Below, piece after piece: positions 1 to 9,151 of a stretch of DNA of 64,000 nucleotides. The notes under the pieces were generated by a model. That model made no database searches. It was given only the letters and a program-made list of their open reading frames with translations, and was not told where the DNA came from. The stretch is from NCBI GenBank assembly GCA_943788005.1, contig CALSOP010000002.1, forward strand, positions 774,573 through 838,572, read 5' to 3'. Origin of the DNA: an uncultured Gammaproteobacteria bacterium (lineage in GTDB: Bacteria > Pseudomonadota > Gammaproteobacteria > Eutrophobiales > Eutrophobiaceae). Numbering within the stretch: position 1 is the first letter of the stretch; each line of letters begins with the position of its first letter. The position numbers and the translations under genes are program-made.

Positions 1-1000
<1,000 letters not shown>

Positions 1001-1064
1001 TCATTGGTTAAGAATTAAATTGTTTAGCTTTTACCGAAACAAATAAAGTAATTATTAAAAATGA

Positions 1065-2084
1065 TTAATTATTATTAATACTTTCACTAATGCCCAGTTT
1101 TTCCAGGTTAGCCGTTGCGGCATCAAAGTTAGTCTGTGCTACTTCACGTTGAAGCCCTGCGAGGAAAAAGCGCACTTTAGCTTCGGCCGCAGTATTTTCT
1201 CTAATGTTTACCAGAAAAAAGTCACTAGCGCCTTTCTTAAAACGTCGTATTTCTGCTTTGCGTAATGCTTCTGATTGATTTACCTCGTCTTTCGCAAGCA
1301 AAAGAAGCTTTTCAGCAGTTCTAAGATCAATAAGAATGTTCCGTACCTCAAGCTGTATTTGATCTTGCATCAGTCTTTCTTCTTGTTTTAGCGCATCTAG
1401 TTTTGCCTCATTCTCAGCCAATGCACCTCGCGCTGCACGCTGTTCAAGTGGGACTGTAAATTTAAGCCCAATTATCACATCGGTTTCATCACGAGAAAAA
1501 CCACCTTCTCCGATTGTCCCTAGAGGCTGAGAGATCCCAAAGTCCAAATCCAGTCTCGGTAGCAAAGAGTTTTGATTGATCTCAATACGACGCATTGCCC
1601 GAGTAATGCTATTTCTAAGTTGTTTTAGTTCCGGCCTTGACGCATATAAAGCATTCAAATCCTGTAGTTCATAGAATTTATCAATAGGGTTTATGACTGG
1701 ATCGTAATCAGGTAAATCCTTCTCTGAGACAATGGCCGGGCTGCCTGTGTCATCGCGATAAAATAGGCTCAGTTCATTTGCAGCGATTGCAAAATCGCGC
1801 TCAGCATTTGCTAATAATGACTTTCTTTGGGTAATGTTCTGCAGGCTTTCTGTCAAAACAATCGCTGCGCGAGCACCCTGCTCAACTTCCTTTTTCAAGC
1901 CTATTTCCCGTTCCAGTGCGATAGATAGCAGATTACTGTATACCTGTATTTTTTGCCCTAATGCAACCCAACGCCAATAAGCAATCATGGCTTTTTGTGC
2001 AATACCCAACTTTGTCAGTAATACGTCAAACTCTGCTTCACGAGCCGCCAGGCGAGTGTACCCCGTCAGCACCATGTGGACCAA
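1065..2084 (-). pseudogene. TolC-family outer-membrane efflux protein, 5' end removed by IS3-family insertion
   Basis: C-terminal two thirds of a TolC-type outer-membrane channel protein of an RND or type I export system. The roughly 337 native residues are rich in long amphipathic alpha-helices typical of the TolC barrel-tunnel (LTGYTRLAAREAEFDVL, AYWRWVALGQKIQ, and RGALAENEAKLDALKQEER before the second helical hairpin). Family members are usually 420-480 residues with a signal peptide. Here the frame enters the IS left end, and the first codons (MVH) are encoded by IS sequence or the junction. No signal peptide or first strand-helix unit remains. I do not find the missing N-terminal part on the far side of the IS. 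The gene is therefore probably dead unless a promoter and start arise within the IS, and even then the product could not be exported. Confidence 0.8.
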
Positions 2085-2139
2085 CTAGCCTGATTGTCTA
2101 AGAGATAGTTTTAGTTCATCGTTAACCCAAGAGGAAACG

Positions 2140-2502
2140 ATGATGACAAGTAAAAGAAGTGTAGAACATACTGTGCGCGATATTCGTCGACGCACCCGTA
2201 AAAAATATTCAGCAGAAGAAAAAATTCGTATCGTACTTGAAGGCTTACGTGGCGAAGAAAGCATCGCTGAGCTATGTCGCAAGGAAGGACTAAACCCAAA
2301 TGTTTACTACCGTTGGTCGAAAGACTTTCTGGAGGCAGGTAAGAAACGTTTATCAGGCGATATCGTACGTGAAGCGACCTCAGATGAAGTCAAAGAACTG
2401 CGTGCTGAAACATCTGCGCTGAAAGAAACCTTAGGCGAAGTAGTCATGGAGAATCGGCTGCTTAAAAAAAGCGTGCTCGGGGATGGGGAGGACGATATAT
2501 GA
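2140..2502 (+). CDS. IS3-family transposase OrfA (helix-turn-helix protein)
   Basis: 120-residue OrfA that binds the IS ends. It contains an HTH_Tnp_1-type domain (KYSAEEKIRIVLEGLRGEE, then SIAELCRKEGLNPNVYYRWSKDFLEAGK) at residues 25-70. A leucine-zipper-like coiled coil follows near the C-terminus (LRAETSALKETLGEVVMENRLLKKS). A good Shine-Dalgarno (AGAGGAAACG) precedes the first of two adjacent ATGs. The stop codon overlaps the orfB start as ATGA. Near the 3' end an A7 tract (2464-2470) offers a -1 slip into the orfB frame, which is open from 2466 onward. Both coupled translation and an OrfAB fusion are therefore possible. Confidence 0.92.
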   Translation: MMTSKRSVEHTVRDIRRRTRKKYSAEEKIRIVLEGLRGEESIAELCRKEGLNPNVYYRWSKDFLEAGKKRLSGDIVREATSDEVKELRAETSALKETLGEVVMENRLLKKSVLGDGEDDI

Positions 2503-3497
2503 GGTACTTAGCATCGGATAAAGTCGAGATTATTCAACTGGTACAGAACTCAGATCTGTCGGTTCGACAAACGCTGACTCGGCTGGACATTCATAAGTCC
2601 ACTTTTTACAACTGGCTCAAACGTTATGAAGAGAATGGCGTTGATGGCTTGGAAGACAAGAAGCCGATTCCCCATGCGGTATGGAATAAAATCACCGAAG
2701 ACCACTGTGAAGCCGTTATTGAGTTAGCCTTAGAGAAGCCTGATTTGTCTCCACGAGAGTTAGCCGTAAATTACACTGACAACAAGGCTTACTTCGTCTC
2801 AGAATCCACGGTGTACAGGCTGCTGAAAGAACAAGACTTAATTACCAGTCCGGCCTATATCCTGATGGAGGCCAGTGATAAGTTTCAACAGCCCACTACG
2901 CGCGTGAATGAGATGTGGCAAACGGATTTTACCTATTTCAAGATTATCGGTTGGGGTTGGTATTACTTATCCACGGTATTAGATGATTACTCACGTTACA
3001 TTATTGCCTGGCGTTTATGTACGGGCATGAGTAGCCGTGATGTCTCTGATACGCTGGATGACGCCTTACGCTTTACGGGACTTGATACAGTAAAGGTAAA
3101 TCATAAACCGCGTTTACTCAGTGACAATGGCCCGTGTTATATCTCCGGTGAATTAGCCGATTACCTTGAAGAAAACGGTATGACGCACACTCGAGGTCGA
3201 CCTTATCATCCACAAACACAAGGCAAGATAGAGCGCTGGCATCGTTCAATGAAGAATCAGATATTACTTCACCACTATTATTTCCCCGGGGAACTGGAGG
3301 AACAGTTGCAGCGTTTTGTGAGTTATTACAACCATGAGCGTTATCATGAATCACTTGATAACCTGACACCGGCTGATGTCTTTTATGGGCGTGGCGAAGA
3401 AATACTAAGTCAACGAGAGCTAATCAAACAAAACACGTTAGCGATGAGACGACAAATGCATTACGATAAACAACAAGTGAAGCACATAACCTATTGA
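2499..3497 (+). CDS. IS3-family transposase OrfB (DDE integrase)
   Basis: 332-residue catalytic subunit that cuts and joins IS DNA. An N-terminal HTH region (SVRQTLTRLDIHKSTFYNWLKRY) is followed by the rve integrase core. The DDE triad is complete: D in WQTDFTYF, D in LLSDNGPCY, and E in QGKIERWHRS, with the usual 35-residue D-E spacing region. Length is normal for the family and there are no internal stops, so the element looks competent for transposition. The start ATG overlaps the orfA stop. The frame is -1 relative to orfA, as in most IS3 elements. Confidence 0.94.
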   Translation: MRYLASDKVEIIQLVQNSDLSVRQTLTRLDIHKSTFYNWLKRYEENGVDGLEDKKPIPHAVWNKITEDHCEAVIELALEKPDLSPRELAVNYTDNKAYFVSESTVYRLLKEQDLITSPAYILMEASDKFQQPTTRVNEMWQTDFTYFKIIGWGWYYLSTVLDDYSRYIIAWRLCTGMSSRDVSDTLDDALRFTGLDTVKVNHKPRLLSDNGPCYISGELADYLEENGMTHTRGRPYHPQTQGKIERWHRSMKNQILLHHYYFPGELEEQLQRFVSYYNHERYHESLDNLTPADVFYGRGEEILSQRELIKQNTLAMRRQMHYDKQQVKHITY

Positions 3498-3537
3498 TGA
3501 ACTAATGTGTCTCTTAAATCAAACCGCTACCTGTCCA

Positions 3538-3679
3538 AAAGGTTTTGACGACGTACATCGATGAGTAGTGATAGTTAATCGGACTTCCTGTCCTCTCGCG
3601 ATATACACTCCATCCCTAGAGATAAAAAAGGCCTCCAAAGAGGCCTCGATTCGATTTCGCTCGGAGGGTGCGTCAGAGG
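3538..3679. other. Short non-coding flank right of the IS
   Basis: About 140 bp between the IS right end and the ComEA-like gene. I found no TolC N-terminal coding sequence in either direction here. The right half holds the terminator of the ComEA-like gene. Confidence 0.5.
3624..3646 (-). terminator. Rho-independent terminator of the ComEA-like gene
   Basis: On the minus strand AGGCCTC-TTTG-GAGGCCT is followed directly by a run of six T. The 7-bp GC-rich stem with a 4-nt loop sits about 35 bp past the stop of the ComEA-like gene. Confidence 0.85.
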
Positions 3680-3946
3680 CTATTCGGAAGTGCTTAACAT
3701 TTCTCTGTGTTTATCAATCATCGCCTGACCAATGCCTTTTACATTAGTCAGTTCATCAATTGATTTAAAAGAGCCATTCTCTTCTCGATAAGCAATAATT
3801 GCTTCGGCTTTCTTATCTCCAACACCTTTGATGACTGACATCAAGGTTTCCTTGTCAGCGGTATTGATATTAATAGAGTCTGCACTAAAACCAATAATGG
3901 GTAATGAAAGAACCAGAGTGAGTAGCAGTGAATTTAACAGTTTCAT
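3680..3946 (-). CDS. ComEA-family helix-hairpin-helix protein, secreted
   Basis: 88-residue exported DNA-binding protein of the ComEA type. Family members bind incoming double-stranded DNA in the periplasm during natural transformation. Many gammaproteobacteria carry such short stand-alone versions of uncertain role. Residues 1-21 form a signal peptide (MKLLNSLLLTLVLSLPIIGFS). The rest is a double helix-hairpin-helix unit: NINTADKETLMSVIKGVGDKKAEAIIAY, then the second hairpin in LTNVKGIGQAMIDKHR. An excellent Shine-Dalgarno (AAGGAG) sits before the ATG, and a strong terminator closes it, so it is a one-gene unit. No other competence gene is in the window. Confidence 0.88.
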   Translation of the reverse strand: MKLLNSLLLTLVLSLPIIGFSADSININTADKETLMSVIKGVGDKKAEAIIAYREENGSFKSIDELTNVKGIGQAMIDKHREMLSTSE

Positions 3947-4076
3947 ATGAATCTCCTTATATTACTTAAATGTGTTATTCAATTAACACTTATAAATATA
4001 CCACCGGTTAAGATTCCTCGACAATTATCTGTATTAGGGAATTTATGAAAGACAAAGGCTCATTGTTTTGGGTTAT

Positions 4077-5012
4077 TTATGATAGTAGGATTATTTCGTC
4101 TTCGAATTCTTCCGCAAGAGTATTCTGAAAAAATACACTCAAGCTTCGGTAGAAGGACCTAAGCGGGGATGTGTTGCGCCAACATAACGCATTGTCACGG
4201 TAAATGAACTCGTCTTCTATCTCAAGTACCCGCAGCTTATCTTTACTTTTTATTTCTGAACGTACATACAAGGCTGGGAGAAAGGCGACCCCCATACCCA
4301 TTTGAACCATTTGCCTGATTGAGTCAAGACTCGTTCCTTCATAATCTCTCAGTAATTTAGCATTAAATTTTTTACACAGTTCTTCTACTTGCGCATAAAA
4401 AAGATGATGCTCTTCAATAGTCAGCACTTCCAGGCCTTCAAGTTGTTGTGCTGTTATTGTTTTGCCTTTAGCCAATTGATGTTCAGAATGAACAACTAGA
4501 TAGATAGGTTCTCTAAACAAAGGCTTAACTGTTATAGCATGATCGTCAACAGGTAATATTGTTAATATCAAATCATACTTACCGACGAGCAGGCCTTCAT
4601 AAAGCAAAGCGGGCACTTCCTCACGCACGAAAAATTTGACACCGCTAAATTCTTTACGTATCGATGGTAAAACTCTCGGCAAACTATAGGGCCCCAATGA
4701 AGGGCTTGCGCCGAGTCGAAAAGTACCTGAGGGACCGTTTTTCACATAGTTCGCAGCAGCAATTATTGATTCAGCCGCATTTATAGCCTGATTCGCTTCA
4801 CCGGTTAATTCTCTTCCTATAGGTGTTAGTAAAACACCGCCTCTGTTCCGCTCGAATAAATCCACGCCAAGCGATTCTTCCAGTCCTTTTATCTGCGCAC
4901 TAAGAGAAGGTTGAGATATTTTTAGCTCTCTTGCTGCTTGGCGTAAGCTTTTATGTTTTGCCGCAATTAGATAGTACCGAAGTTGCTTCAGAGTGATATT
5001 CAATTCATCCAT
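4077..5012 (-). CDS. LysR-family transcriptional regulator, divergent from carbonic anhydrase-SulP operon
   Basis: About 311-residue LysR-type regulator. The N-terminal winged HTH has the family signature QAARELKISQPSLSAQIKGLEESLGVDLFER, followed by a periplasmic-binding-protein-like effector domain. I place the start at ATG 5012 (MDELNITLKQLRYY), because the family begins just before the first HTH helix. An upstream in-frame ATG at 5072 would add 20 residues with no family match. It is transcribed away from the carbonic anhydrase gene across a 156-bp gap, the classic arrangement for a LysR protein controlling its divergent neighbour. Its effector domain is strikingly like that of the second LysR gene at 10325-11248 (both carry DY.GTSLD..R.MV..G.G.AF.P.LYV.SEIK), so the two are paralogues. 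The ligand is unknown; an inorganic-carbon signal is an inference from context. Confidence 0.9.
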   Translation of the reverse strand: MDELNITLKQLRYYLIAAKHKSLRQAARELKISQPSLSAQIKGLEESLGVDLFERNRGGVLLTPIGRELTGEANQAINAAESIIAAANYVKNGPSGTFRLGASPSLGPYSLPRVLPSIRKEFSGVKFFVREEVPALLYEGLLVGKYDLILTILPVDDHAITVKPLFREPIYLVVHSEHQLAKGKTITAQQLEGLEVLTIEEHHLFYAQVEELCKKFNAKLLRDYEGTSLDSIRQMVQMGMGVAFLPALYVRSEIKSKDKLRVLEIEDEFIYRDNALCWRNTSPLRSFYRSLSVFFQNTLAEEFEDEIILLS

Positions 5013-5168
5013 GCAAACTATATTAACCTTGGGCCTGCTTGCATGAAAGGAATTTCCTATCATAAATAACAAAAATTTAATAAAACTTTATATATATAGT
5101 TGCACCCAATTAAGGCAAAGCTATTAGGCCTATTACACATTTACTAAACGAGGACAAAGGCACAGAGA
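5013..5168. promoter_or_regulatory. Divergent control region between lysR and the carbonic anhydrase operon
   Basis: 156 bp, very AT-rich next to the lysR start, with a small dyad around ATTAGGCCTAT near 5130. LysR proteins normally bind T-N11-A sites in such gaps. I cannot assign a specific operator from a single sequence. The carbonic anhydrase ATG is preceded by purine-rich GAGGACAAAGGCACAGAGA. Confidence 0.45.
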
Positions 5169-5816
5169 ATGGAAAAATTAATAGCCGGACTAGCAGAATT
5201 TCAAAAAACCGATTTTCAAAAGAACAAGGCTCTTTTTAAAGAGCTCGCTAACAAGCAAGAGCCCGAAACGCTCTTCATTACTTGCTCGGATTCTCGAATA
5301 GATCCTAACTTAATTACACAAACAGATCCCGGCGATCTATTCATTTGTCGTAATGCAGGAAATATCGTCCCGCCACACTCGTTAGCTACGGGAGGAATGA
5401 CAGCATCCATAGAATTTGCGGTGATGGTTTTAGGTGTTAAACATATTGTCATTTGTGGACACACCGATTGTGGCGCCATGAAAGGCGCGATGAACCCTGA
5501 AAGCGTTGCCACTCTCCCGCATGTTTCAAATTGGCTGTCCAACTGTTCAGCAGCGCTGGAGATTGTGAAGGCCAGAAACGGTGAATTAAGTCATGAACAT
5601 TTGGCGGAGATGACACAGGAAAATGTATTAATGCAAATAAAACATCTGGCAACGCATCCTTCTGTGGCTTCCAAAATGGCATCTGATGAGCTGGATATTC
5701 ATGGCTGGGTTTACGATATCCCTAATGGGGAGGTCAGTTGTTACGATCCAATACAGCAGGAATTCACCTCAATTCAAAGCTACTACGATAGATTTTACAA
5801 GGCTAAAAATAAATAG
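5169..5816 (+). CDS. Beta-class carbonic anhydrase
   Basis: 215-residue zinc enzyme that interconverts CO2 and bicarbonate in the cytoplasm. The beta-class metal site is complete: Cys39 and the Asp41-Arg43 dyad in CSDSR, then His98 and Cys101 in GHTDCGAMKGA. CRNAGNIVPPH is the usual core motif. Length is typical for the family. It is the first gene of an operon with a SulP transporter 58 bp downstream, a pairing found in many bacteria where the transporter brings in bicarbonate. Such operons often supply bicarbonate for carboxylases or CO2 fixation. The window contains acetyl-CoA carboxylase (accBC) but no RuBisCO, so autotrophy cannot be claimed. Confidence 0.96.
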   Translation: MEKLIAGLAEFQKTDFQKNKALFKELANKQEPETLFITCSDSRIDPNLITQTDPGDLFICRNAGNIVPPHSLATGGMTASIEFAVMVLGVKHIVICGHTDCGAMKGAMNPESVATLPHVSNWLSNCSAALEIVKARNGELSHEHLAEMTQENVLMQIKHLATHPSVASKMASDELDIHGWVYDIPNGEVSCYDPIQQEFTSIQSYYDRFYKAKNK

Positions 5817-5874
5817 TGAGTGATCTAAATTATTATTTTTTATACATATATTTAAGTAACGGACATACTATTAC

Positions 5875-7509
5875 ATGATTAAATTAAACACTTCCCATCT
5901 ACGTGGTGACATCTATGGGGGTTTAACGGCTGGTGTCGTCGCTCTGCCACTTGCATTAGCTATGGGTGTAGCTTCAGGGCTTGGTCCTATTGCCGGTTTA
6001 TACGGTGCAATTTTTGTTGGTTTTTTTGCCGCACTATTTGGCGGAACAGAATCACAGATATCAGGCCCAACCGGACCGATGACCGTCGTTGTCGCTGGAC
6101 TCGCGGCCAGTATTGCAGCGCACCCGGATCTGGACGGCAATATAGCCCTGATCTTTACTGCGATTATGTTGGCCGGTGTTTTCCAGATTTTCATGGGCGT
6201 ATTCAAACTTGGGGACTACATAAGGTTAGTGCCTTACCCGGTTATTAGCGGCTTTATGAGTGGCATAGGCGGTATCATTATAATCCTGCAGATAAGCCCT
6301 TTACTTGGGCATGATACGCCGGCGGGAACAGTCGATGCGCTGCTCCATGCACCAACAGCAGCCAGTGATATGAATATCATGACGCTTTTTCTTGGCGCTC
6401 TGACGTTACTTATCGCATTGAAATGGCCTGCAAAGTTGGGCAAATACGTTCCCGGTCCATTGGCTGCATTGATAATAGGCACGACGTTGAGTTTGTTCAT
6501 CGGCGCGGGCGCGATTCCCATTCTCGGGGATATCCCTAGCGGATTGCCACAAATCCATCTACCGCAAATCACGACAGTATCTCTATTTATCATCATTGAA
6601 GCGGCATTTGTGCTCGCGCTACTTGGCGCTATAGATAGTCTTCTCACGTCATTGGTCGCCGACAATATGACTCGATCCAGACATGACTCGAATAAGGAGC
6701 TCATTGGTCAAGGTATTGGGAATACATTTGCCGGCTTATTCGGTGGCGCAGCAGGTGCAGGCGCAACCATGCGAACTGTTGTTAATATCAGAACCGGTGG
6801 TCGAACCAGAATATCAGGCATGATACACGCGTTTTTTCTACTGGCCGTGGTGCTAGGGCTTGGGGCTCAAGCCGCATACATACCCAATGCTGTTCTCGCG
6901 GGTATTTTAGTTAAGGTTGGTCTGGATATCATCGATTGGAACTATATAAAAAATTCTCACAAAGGGCCGGCTTGGGACCTAGCCTTGATGATCATTGTAT
7001 TAGGGCTGACTATTTTTGTTGACCTTATTACCGCAGTAGCCGTTGGCGTAGTACTCGCTTCCATCGCTTTTGTTAGACAAATTGCAAGAACGCAAATGGA
7101 ACGCTTAAAACAGACGGATCTAATACTCCATACCGCGACCGATCGAGAAAAAGAAATCCTCGAAAAAGCCGGCGATCTTATTACTATCTTCGATTTTGAT
7201 GGGCCCCTCAGTTTTGGTGCCGCAGCTGATTTAGGTCACCACGCACGCTCCCATCTAGAAGGGGGATCAAAGGCTTTTATTCTCGATTTTACACGAATGC
7301 CCTCTCTTGATGTGTCTGCCGCATTAGCAATCGAAACCATTACCGGTGACGCTAAACACTCAAAACGTAAAGTTTACAAATGCGGCATGAATGACGCGGT
7401 TATAGGTGTTTTGAAAGCGCTTGAGGCTGACAAACATGTTCCCGAGTCGGATCACTACGCTACTCGAGAACAGGCGTTGGAAGCAGCATTTACAGAATTA
7501 CCAAAATAA
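5875..7509 (+). CDS. SulP-family anion (probable bicarbonate) transporter with STAS domain
   Basis: 544-residue inner-membrane transporter of the SulP/SLC26 family. The membrane part (residues about 10-400) begins with the family block LRGDIYGGLTAGVVALPLALAMGVASG, with FGGTESQISGPTGPMTVVVAG soon after. The substrate-site helix pair and a C-terminal STAS domain (about 420-540, FDFDGPLSFGAAADL...) follow. The family moves sulfate, bicarbonate, molybdate and others. The neighbouring carbonic anhydrase and the absence of sulfur genes favour bicarbonate, as in BicA-like and CA-linked SulPs. No catalytic carbonic anhydrase fusion is present. The next gene follows after 75 bp. Confidence 0.92.
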   Translation: MIKLNTSHLRGDIYGGLTAGVVALPLALAMGVASGLGPIAGLYGAIFVGFFAALFGGTESQISGPTGPMTVVVAGLAASIAAHPDLDGNIALIFTAIMLAGVFQIFMGVFKLGDYIRLVPYPVISGFMSGIGGIIIILQISPLLGHDTPAGTVDALLHAPTAASDMNIMTLFLGALTLLIALKWPAKLGKYVPGPLAALIIGTTLSLFIGAGAIPILGDIPSGLPQIHLPQITTVSLFIIIEAAFVLALLGAIDSLLTSLVADNMTRSRHDSNKELIGQGIGNTFAGLFGGAAGAGATMRTVVNIRTGGRTRISGMIHAFFLLAVVLGLGAQAAYIPNAVLAGILVKVGLDIIDWNYIKNSHKGPAWDLALMIIVLGLTIFVDLITAVAVGVVLASIAFVRQIARTQMERLKQTDLILHTATDREKEILEKAGDLITIFDFDGPLSFGAAADLGHHARSHLEGGSKAFILDFTRMPSLDVSAALAIETITGDAKHSKRKVYKCGMNDAVIGVLKALEADKHVPESDHYATREQALEAAFTELPK

Positions 7510-7584
7510 ATACAAAGCTAAGCCATACACTATAAAAATATTTATAAATTTACAGTTAAGTTCAAACGAAAGAGGAGACTTAAA

Positions 7585-7917
7585 ATGAGTAATTATGACA
7601 ATGGTATTATTCGAGACGGGGAAGCGATTGGCGAAGGCAACATACGAGGCAATATTCTTGGTAGCACTATTAGAGATGGCGCAGCCAAAGGAGAAGGCAA
7701 CACACTTGGCCATGTAGACAATGGCGTTATTAAAGATAGCAGTGGTAATGCGCTGTTCAATGTAAAACGTGGCATGGTAAGAAATGGAAGCGCACTCGGA
7801 TCGGGTCTTGCTATGGGCAAAATTGGCGACTTCTCTATTAAAGGGATGGCGCTTGAGGAGTCTCCCCCGGAAATGGTGGCGGCGTATCATTTCTTGGTCA
7901 ATAAAATAACTAACTAA
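7585..7917 (+). CDS. Small glycine-rich repeat protein, third gene of the carbonic anhydrase-SulP operon
   Basis: 110 residues with no signal peptide or membrane segment. The sequence is built of about four imperfect 18-25 residue repeats of the form G.I+DG.A.GEGN..G (NGIIRDGEAIGEGN, STIRDGAAKGEGN, NGVIKDSSGNALFN, GMVRNGSALGSGL). This suggests a small beta-prism, beta-flower or short beta-solenoid, and it resembles the so-called five-fold beta-flower proteins by pattern only. A strong Shine-Dalgarno (AAAGAGGAGAC) lies before the ATG. It sits between the SulP gene and the operon terminator, so it is probably cotranscribed with them. I do not recognise a function. A scaffold or regulator for the carbonic anhydrase or transporter is conceivable but unsupported. 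Confidence 0.8.
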   Translation: MSNYDNGIIRDGEAIGEGNIRGNILGSTIRDGAAKGEGNTLGHVDNGVIKDSSGNALFNVKRGMVRNGSALGSGLAMGKIGDFSIKGMALEESPPEMVAAYHFLVNKITN

Positions 7918-7980
7918 ACAGTATAGTAATTAGACTCAAACATGCTCGAATAGAAATACTTGAGCGACAATACTTATACG

Positions 7981-8014
7981 AAAGCGCTTTATGGATGCTC
8001 CCATAAAGCGCTTT
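7981..8014 (+). terminator. Perfect 14-bp hairpin terminator closing the carbonic anhydrase-SulP operon
   Basis: AAAGCGCTTTATGG, loop ATGCTC, then the exact complement CCATAAAGCGCTTT, followed by TCTATTT. A long open frame runs through it from 7960 into the next gene. The hairpin shows that those first 37 codons are not really coding. Confidence 0.9.
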
Positions 8015-8070
8015 TCTATTTAAATGAACAGCACCGAAAACTTGGTCATCTTCGTAAAAGGCAGCGCCAT

Positions 8071-8820
8071 ATGAAATTTGTAACTTCGTGGTTGATAAAT
8101 TTCGCATCACGTAACCAGGCGCATTATTTGTGTTTCTTAGGTGCAGTTTTGTTGTCTCCCGCAATTGTTTTGGCGGATACAGAAACCAAGTCAAGCTTAT
8201 GGACTATGTCGCTTAACCGGTTTCAATTTACTGAGCAATATCGAGGGTTCTTAGATATTCAGCCACGATTTACTGTTGAGGATGTTCCCGGAGGTGATAA
8301 TGGGAGTATAGATACAGTATTGATTAGAGGGGCGTTGGGTTATCAACTTAATTCAAATCTTGGCATCTATCAAGGTTATGCAATTATTCCTACTTATGAT
8401 CCGGATAGAGTTGAGCATCGTTCATTTCAAGAATTATTAGCAAAACAGTCTTTGATTGGTGCCTCTGTACTTGTGCATCGTCTGCGCTTCGAGCAACGCT
8501 TTATCGAGGGCGTTAATGACACATCCCTGCGCTTTAGATATTTTGCCCGCTTCACTTACCCTTTGAATGGAATACATGACAATCTATCTTTAGCTATCAA
8601 TGAAGAGGTGTTTATACATTTAAATGATACTGATGGTGGACCTCAGTCAGGATTCAATCAAAATCGTCTTTTTATTGGATTAAATTATAAAGTATCGAGA
8701 AACTTGGCTTTTGAGGTGGGCTATCAAAATCAGTACGTAGCAGGCCAAAGAAGCGCAGATAATGCTGTCAACCACATTACCTTTATTGGAATGCAATCAA
8801 GCTTTTCTTTTATTGAATAA
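8071..8820 (+). CDS. DUF2490-type outer-membrane-like protein, exported
   Basis: 249 residues from the ATG at 8071. The reading frame is open from 7960, but that stretch is the terminator of the upstream operon. The product begins with a long signal-type segment (LCFLGAVLLSPAIVLAD). It then has alternating beta-strand patterns typical of a small outer-membrane barrel (LWTMSLNRFQFTEQYRGFLD, RLRFEQRFIEG, LRFRYFARFTYPL, LAFEVGYQNQYV). The R.EQRF and RYFAR motifs fit the DUF2490 family, whose function is unknown. The aromatic C-terminus (SFSFIE) is not the strict F-ending barrel signal. Shine-Dalgarno is weak (AAAAGGCAG). The gene stands alone between two hairpins. Confidence 0.75.
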   Translation: MKFVTSWLINFASRNQAHYLCFLGAVLLSPAIVLADTETKSSLWTMSLNRFQFTEQYRGFLDIQPRFTVEDVPGGDNGSIDTVLIRGALGYQLNSNLGIYQGYAIIPTYDPDRVEHRSFQELLAKQSLIGASVLVHRLRFEQRFIEGVNDTSLRFRYFARFTYPLNGIHDNLSLAINEEVFIHLNDTDGGPQSGFNQNRLFIGLNYKVSRNLAFEVGYQNQYVAGQRSADNAVNHITFIGMQSSFSFIE

Positions 8821-9151
8821 TAAATCTAATATTTTTTTACTGCTAGGGACGATTGATGGCCTCGGAAAAAGCGCTGTAATTATTAGCTGAGAACTGAATA
8901 AAAATAGGTTGAAGCTCGGGCCACAGCTGCATTTGTATACGAAGAATGGTTGACGCACTAGGGTTCAGATTTACAACTCGGCTGTGATTGCTCTTGCTGT
9001 TTTGCTCCTAATACGAATGTTGCTGCTATGTATGAAGAGAGCTAATTTTTGTCAGACTAAATAAGTTATATTCGGGCTTCTTATCTCAAGAAGCCCGATC
9101 AACACACAAAATTATTAGACTTGATTAAAACTAAATTAAAAAAAGGGGGGA
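8821..9151. other. Non-coding gap between convergent genes
   Basis: 331 bp. I see no convincing gene. A few short hydrophobic frames (around 8985-9050) lack start signals. The right third holds the shared hairpin terminator at 9072-9098. Confidence 0.5.
9072..9098. terminator. 11-bp hairpin between convergent genes, probably bidirectional terminator
   Basis: TCGGGCTTCTT, loop ATCTC, AAGAAGCCCGA: a perfect 11-bp stem placed between the DUF2490-type gene and the secreted 82-residue protein gene. There is no clear T tract on either side, so its strength is uncertain. Confidence 0.65.

Larger units (their letters stand above)
2077..3537 (+). mobile_element. IS3-family insertion sequence, intact two-ORF element (about 1.46 kb)
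   Basis: The ends are inferred from imperfect inverted repeats. The left end begins TGGACCAACTAGCC at 2077. The right end, read inward from 3537, begins TGGACAGGTAGCGG. Both continue with TGATT...AAGAGA and then a shared TTAGTTCATC block. Two overlapping ORFs lie inside: an HTH protein and a DDE integrase. No matching 3-5 bp target duplication flanks the proposed ends (ATG left, AAA right), so either the boundary is off by a few bases or a deletion followed insertion. The element interrupts a TolC-family gene on the left. The sequence just right of it is non-coding and ends in the terminator of the ComEA-like gene. Confidence 0.85.

Noticed and set aside
2074..3540. Target-site duplication flanking the IS
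   Set aside because: ATG on the left and AAA on the right do not match, nor do longer windows.
5012..5072. 20-residue N-terminal extension of the first LysR protein
   Set aside because: The added residues have no family match and the frame merely runs into the divergent promoter gap.
7498..7890. Minus-strand frame opposite the small repeat protein gene
   Set aside because: Shadow of the repeat codons; the plus-strand gene has a strong Shine-Dalgarno and a terminator.
7960..8070. First 37 codons of the open frame leading into the DUF2490-type gene
   Set aside because: This stretch is the perfect 14-bp terminator hairpin of the upstream operon; the signal peptide starts at ATG 8071.
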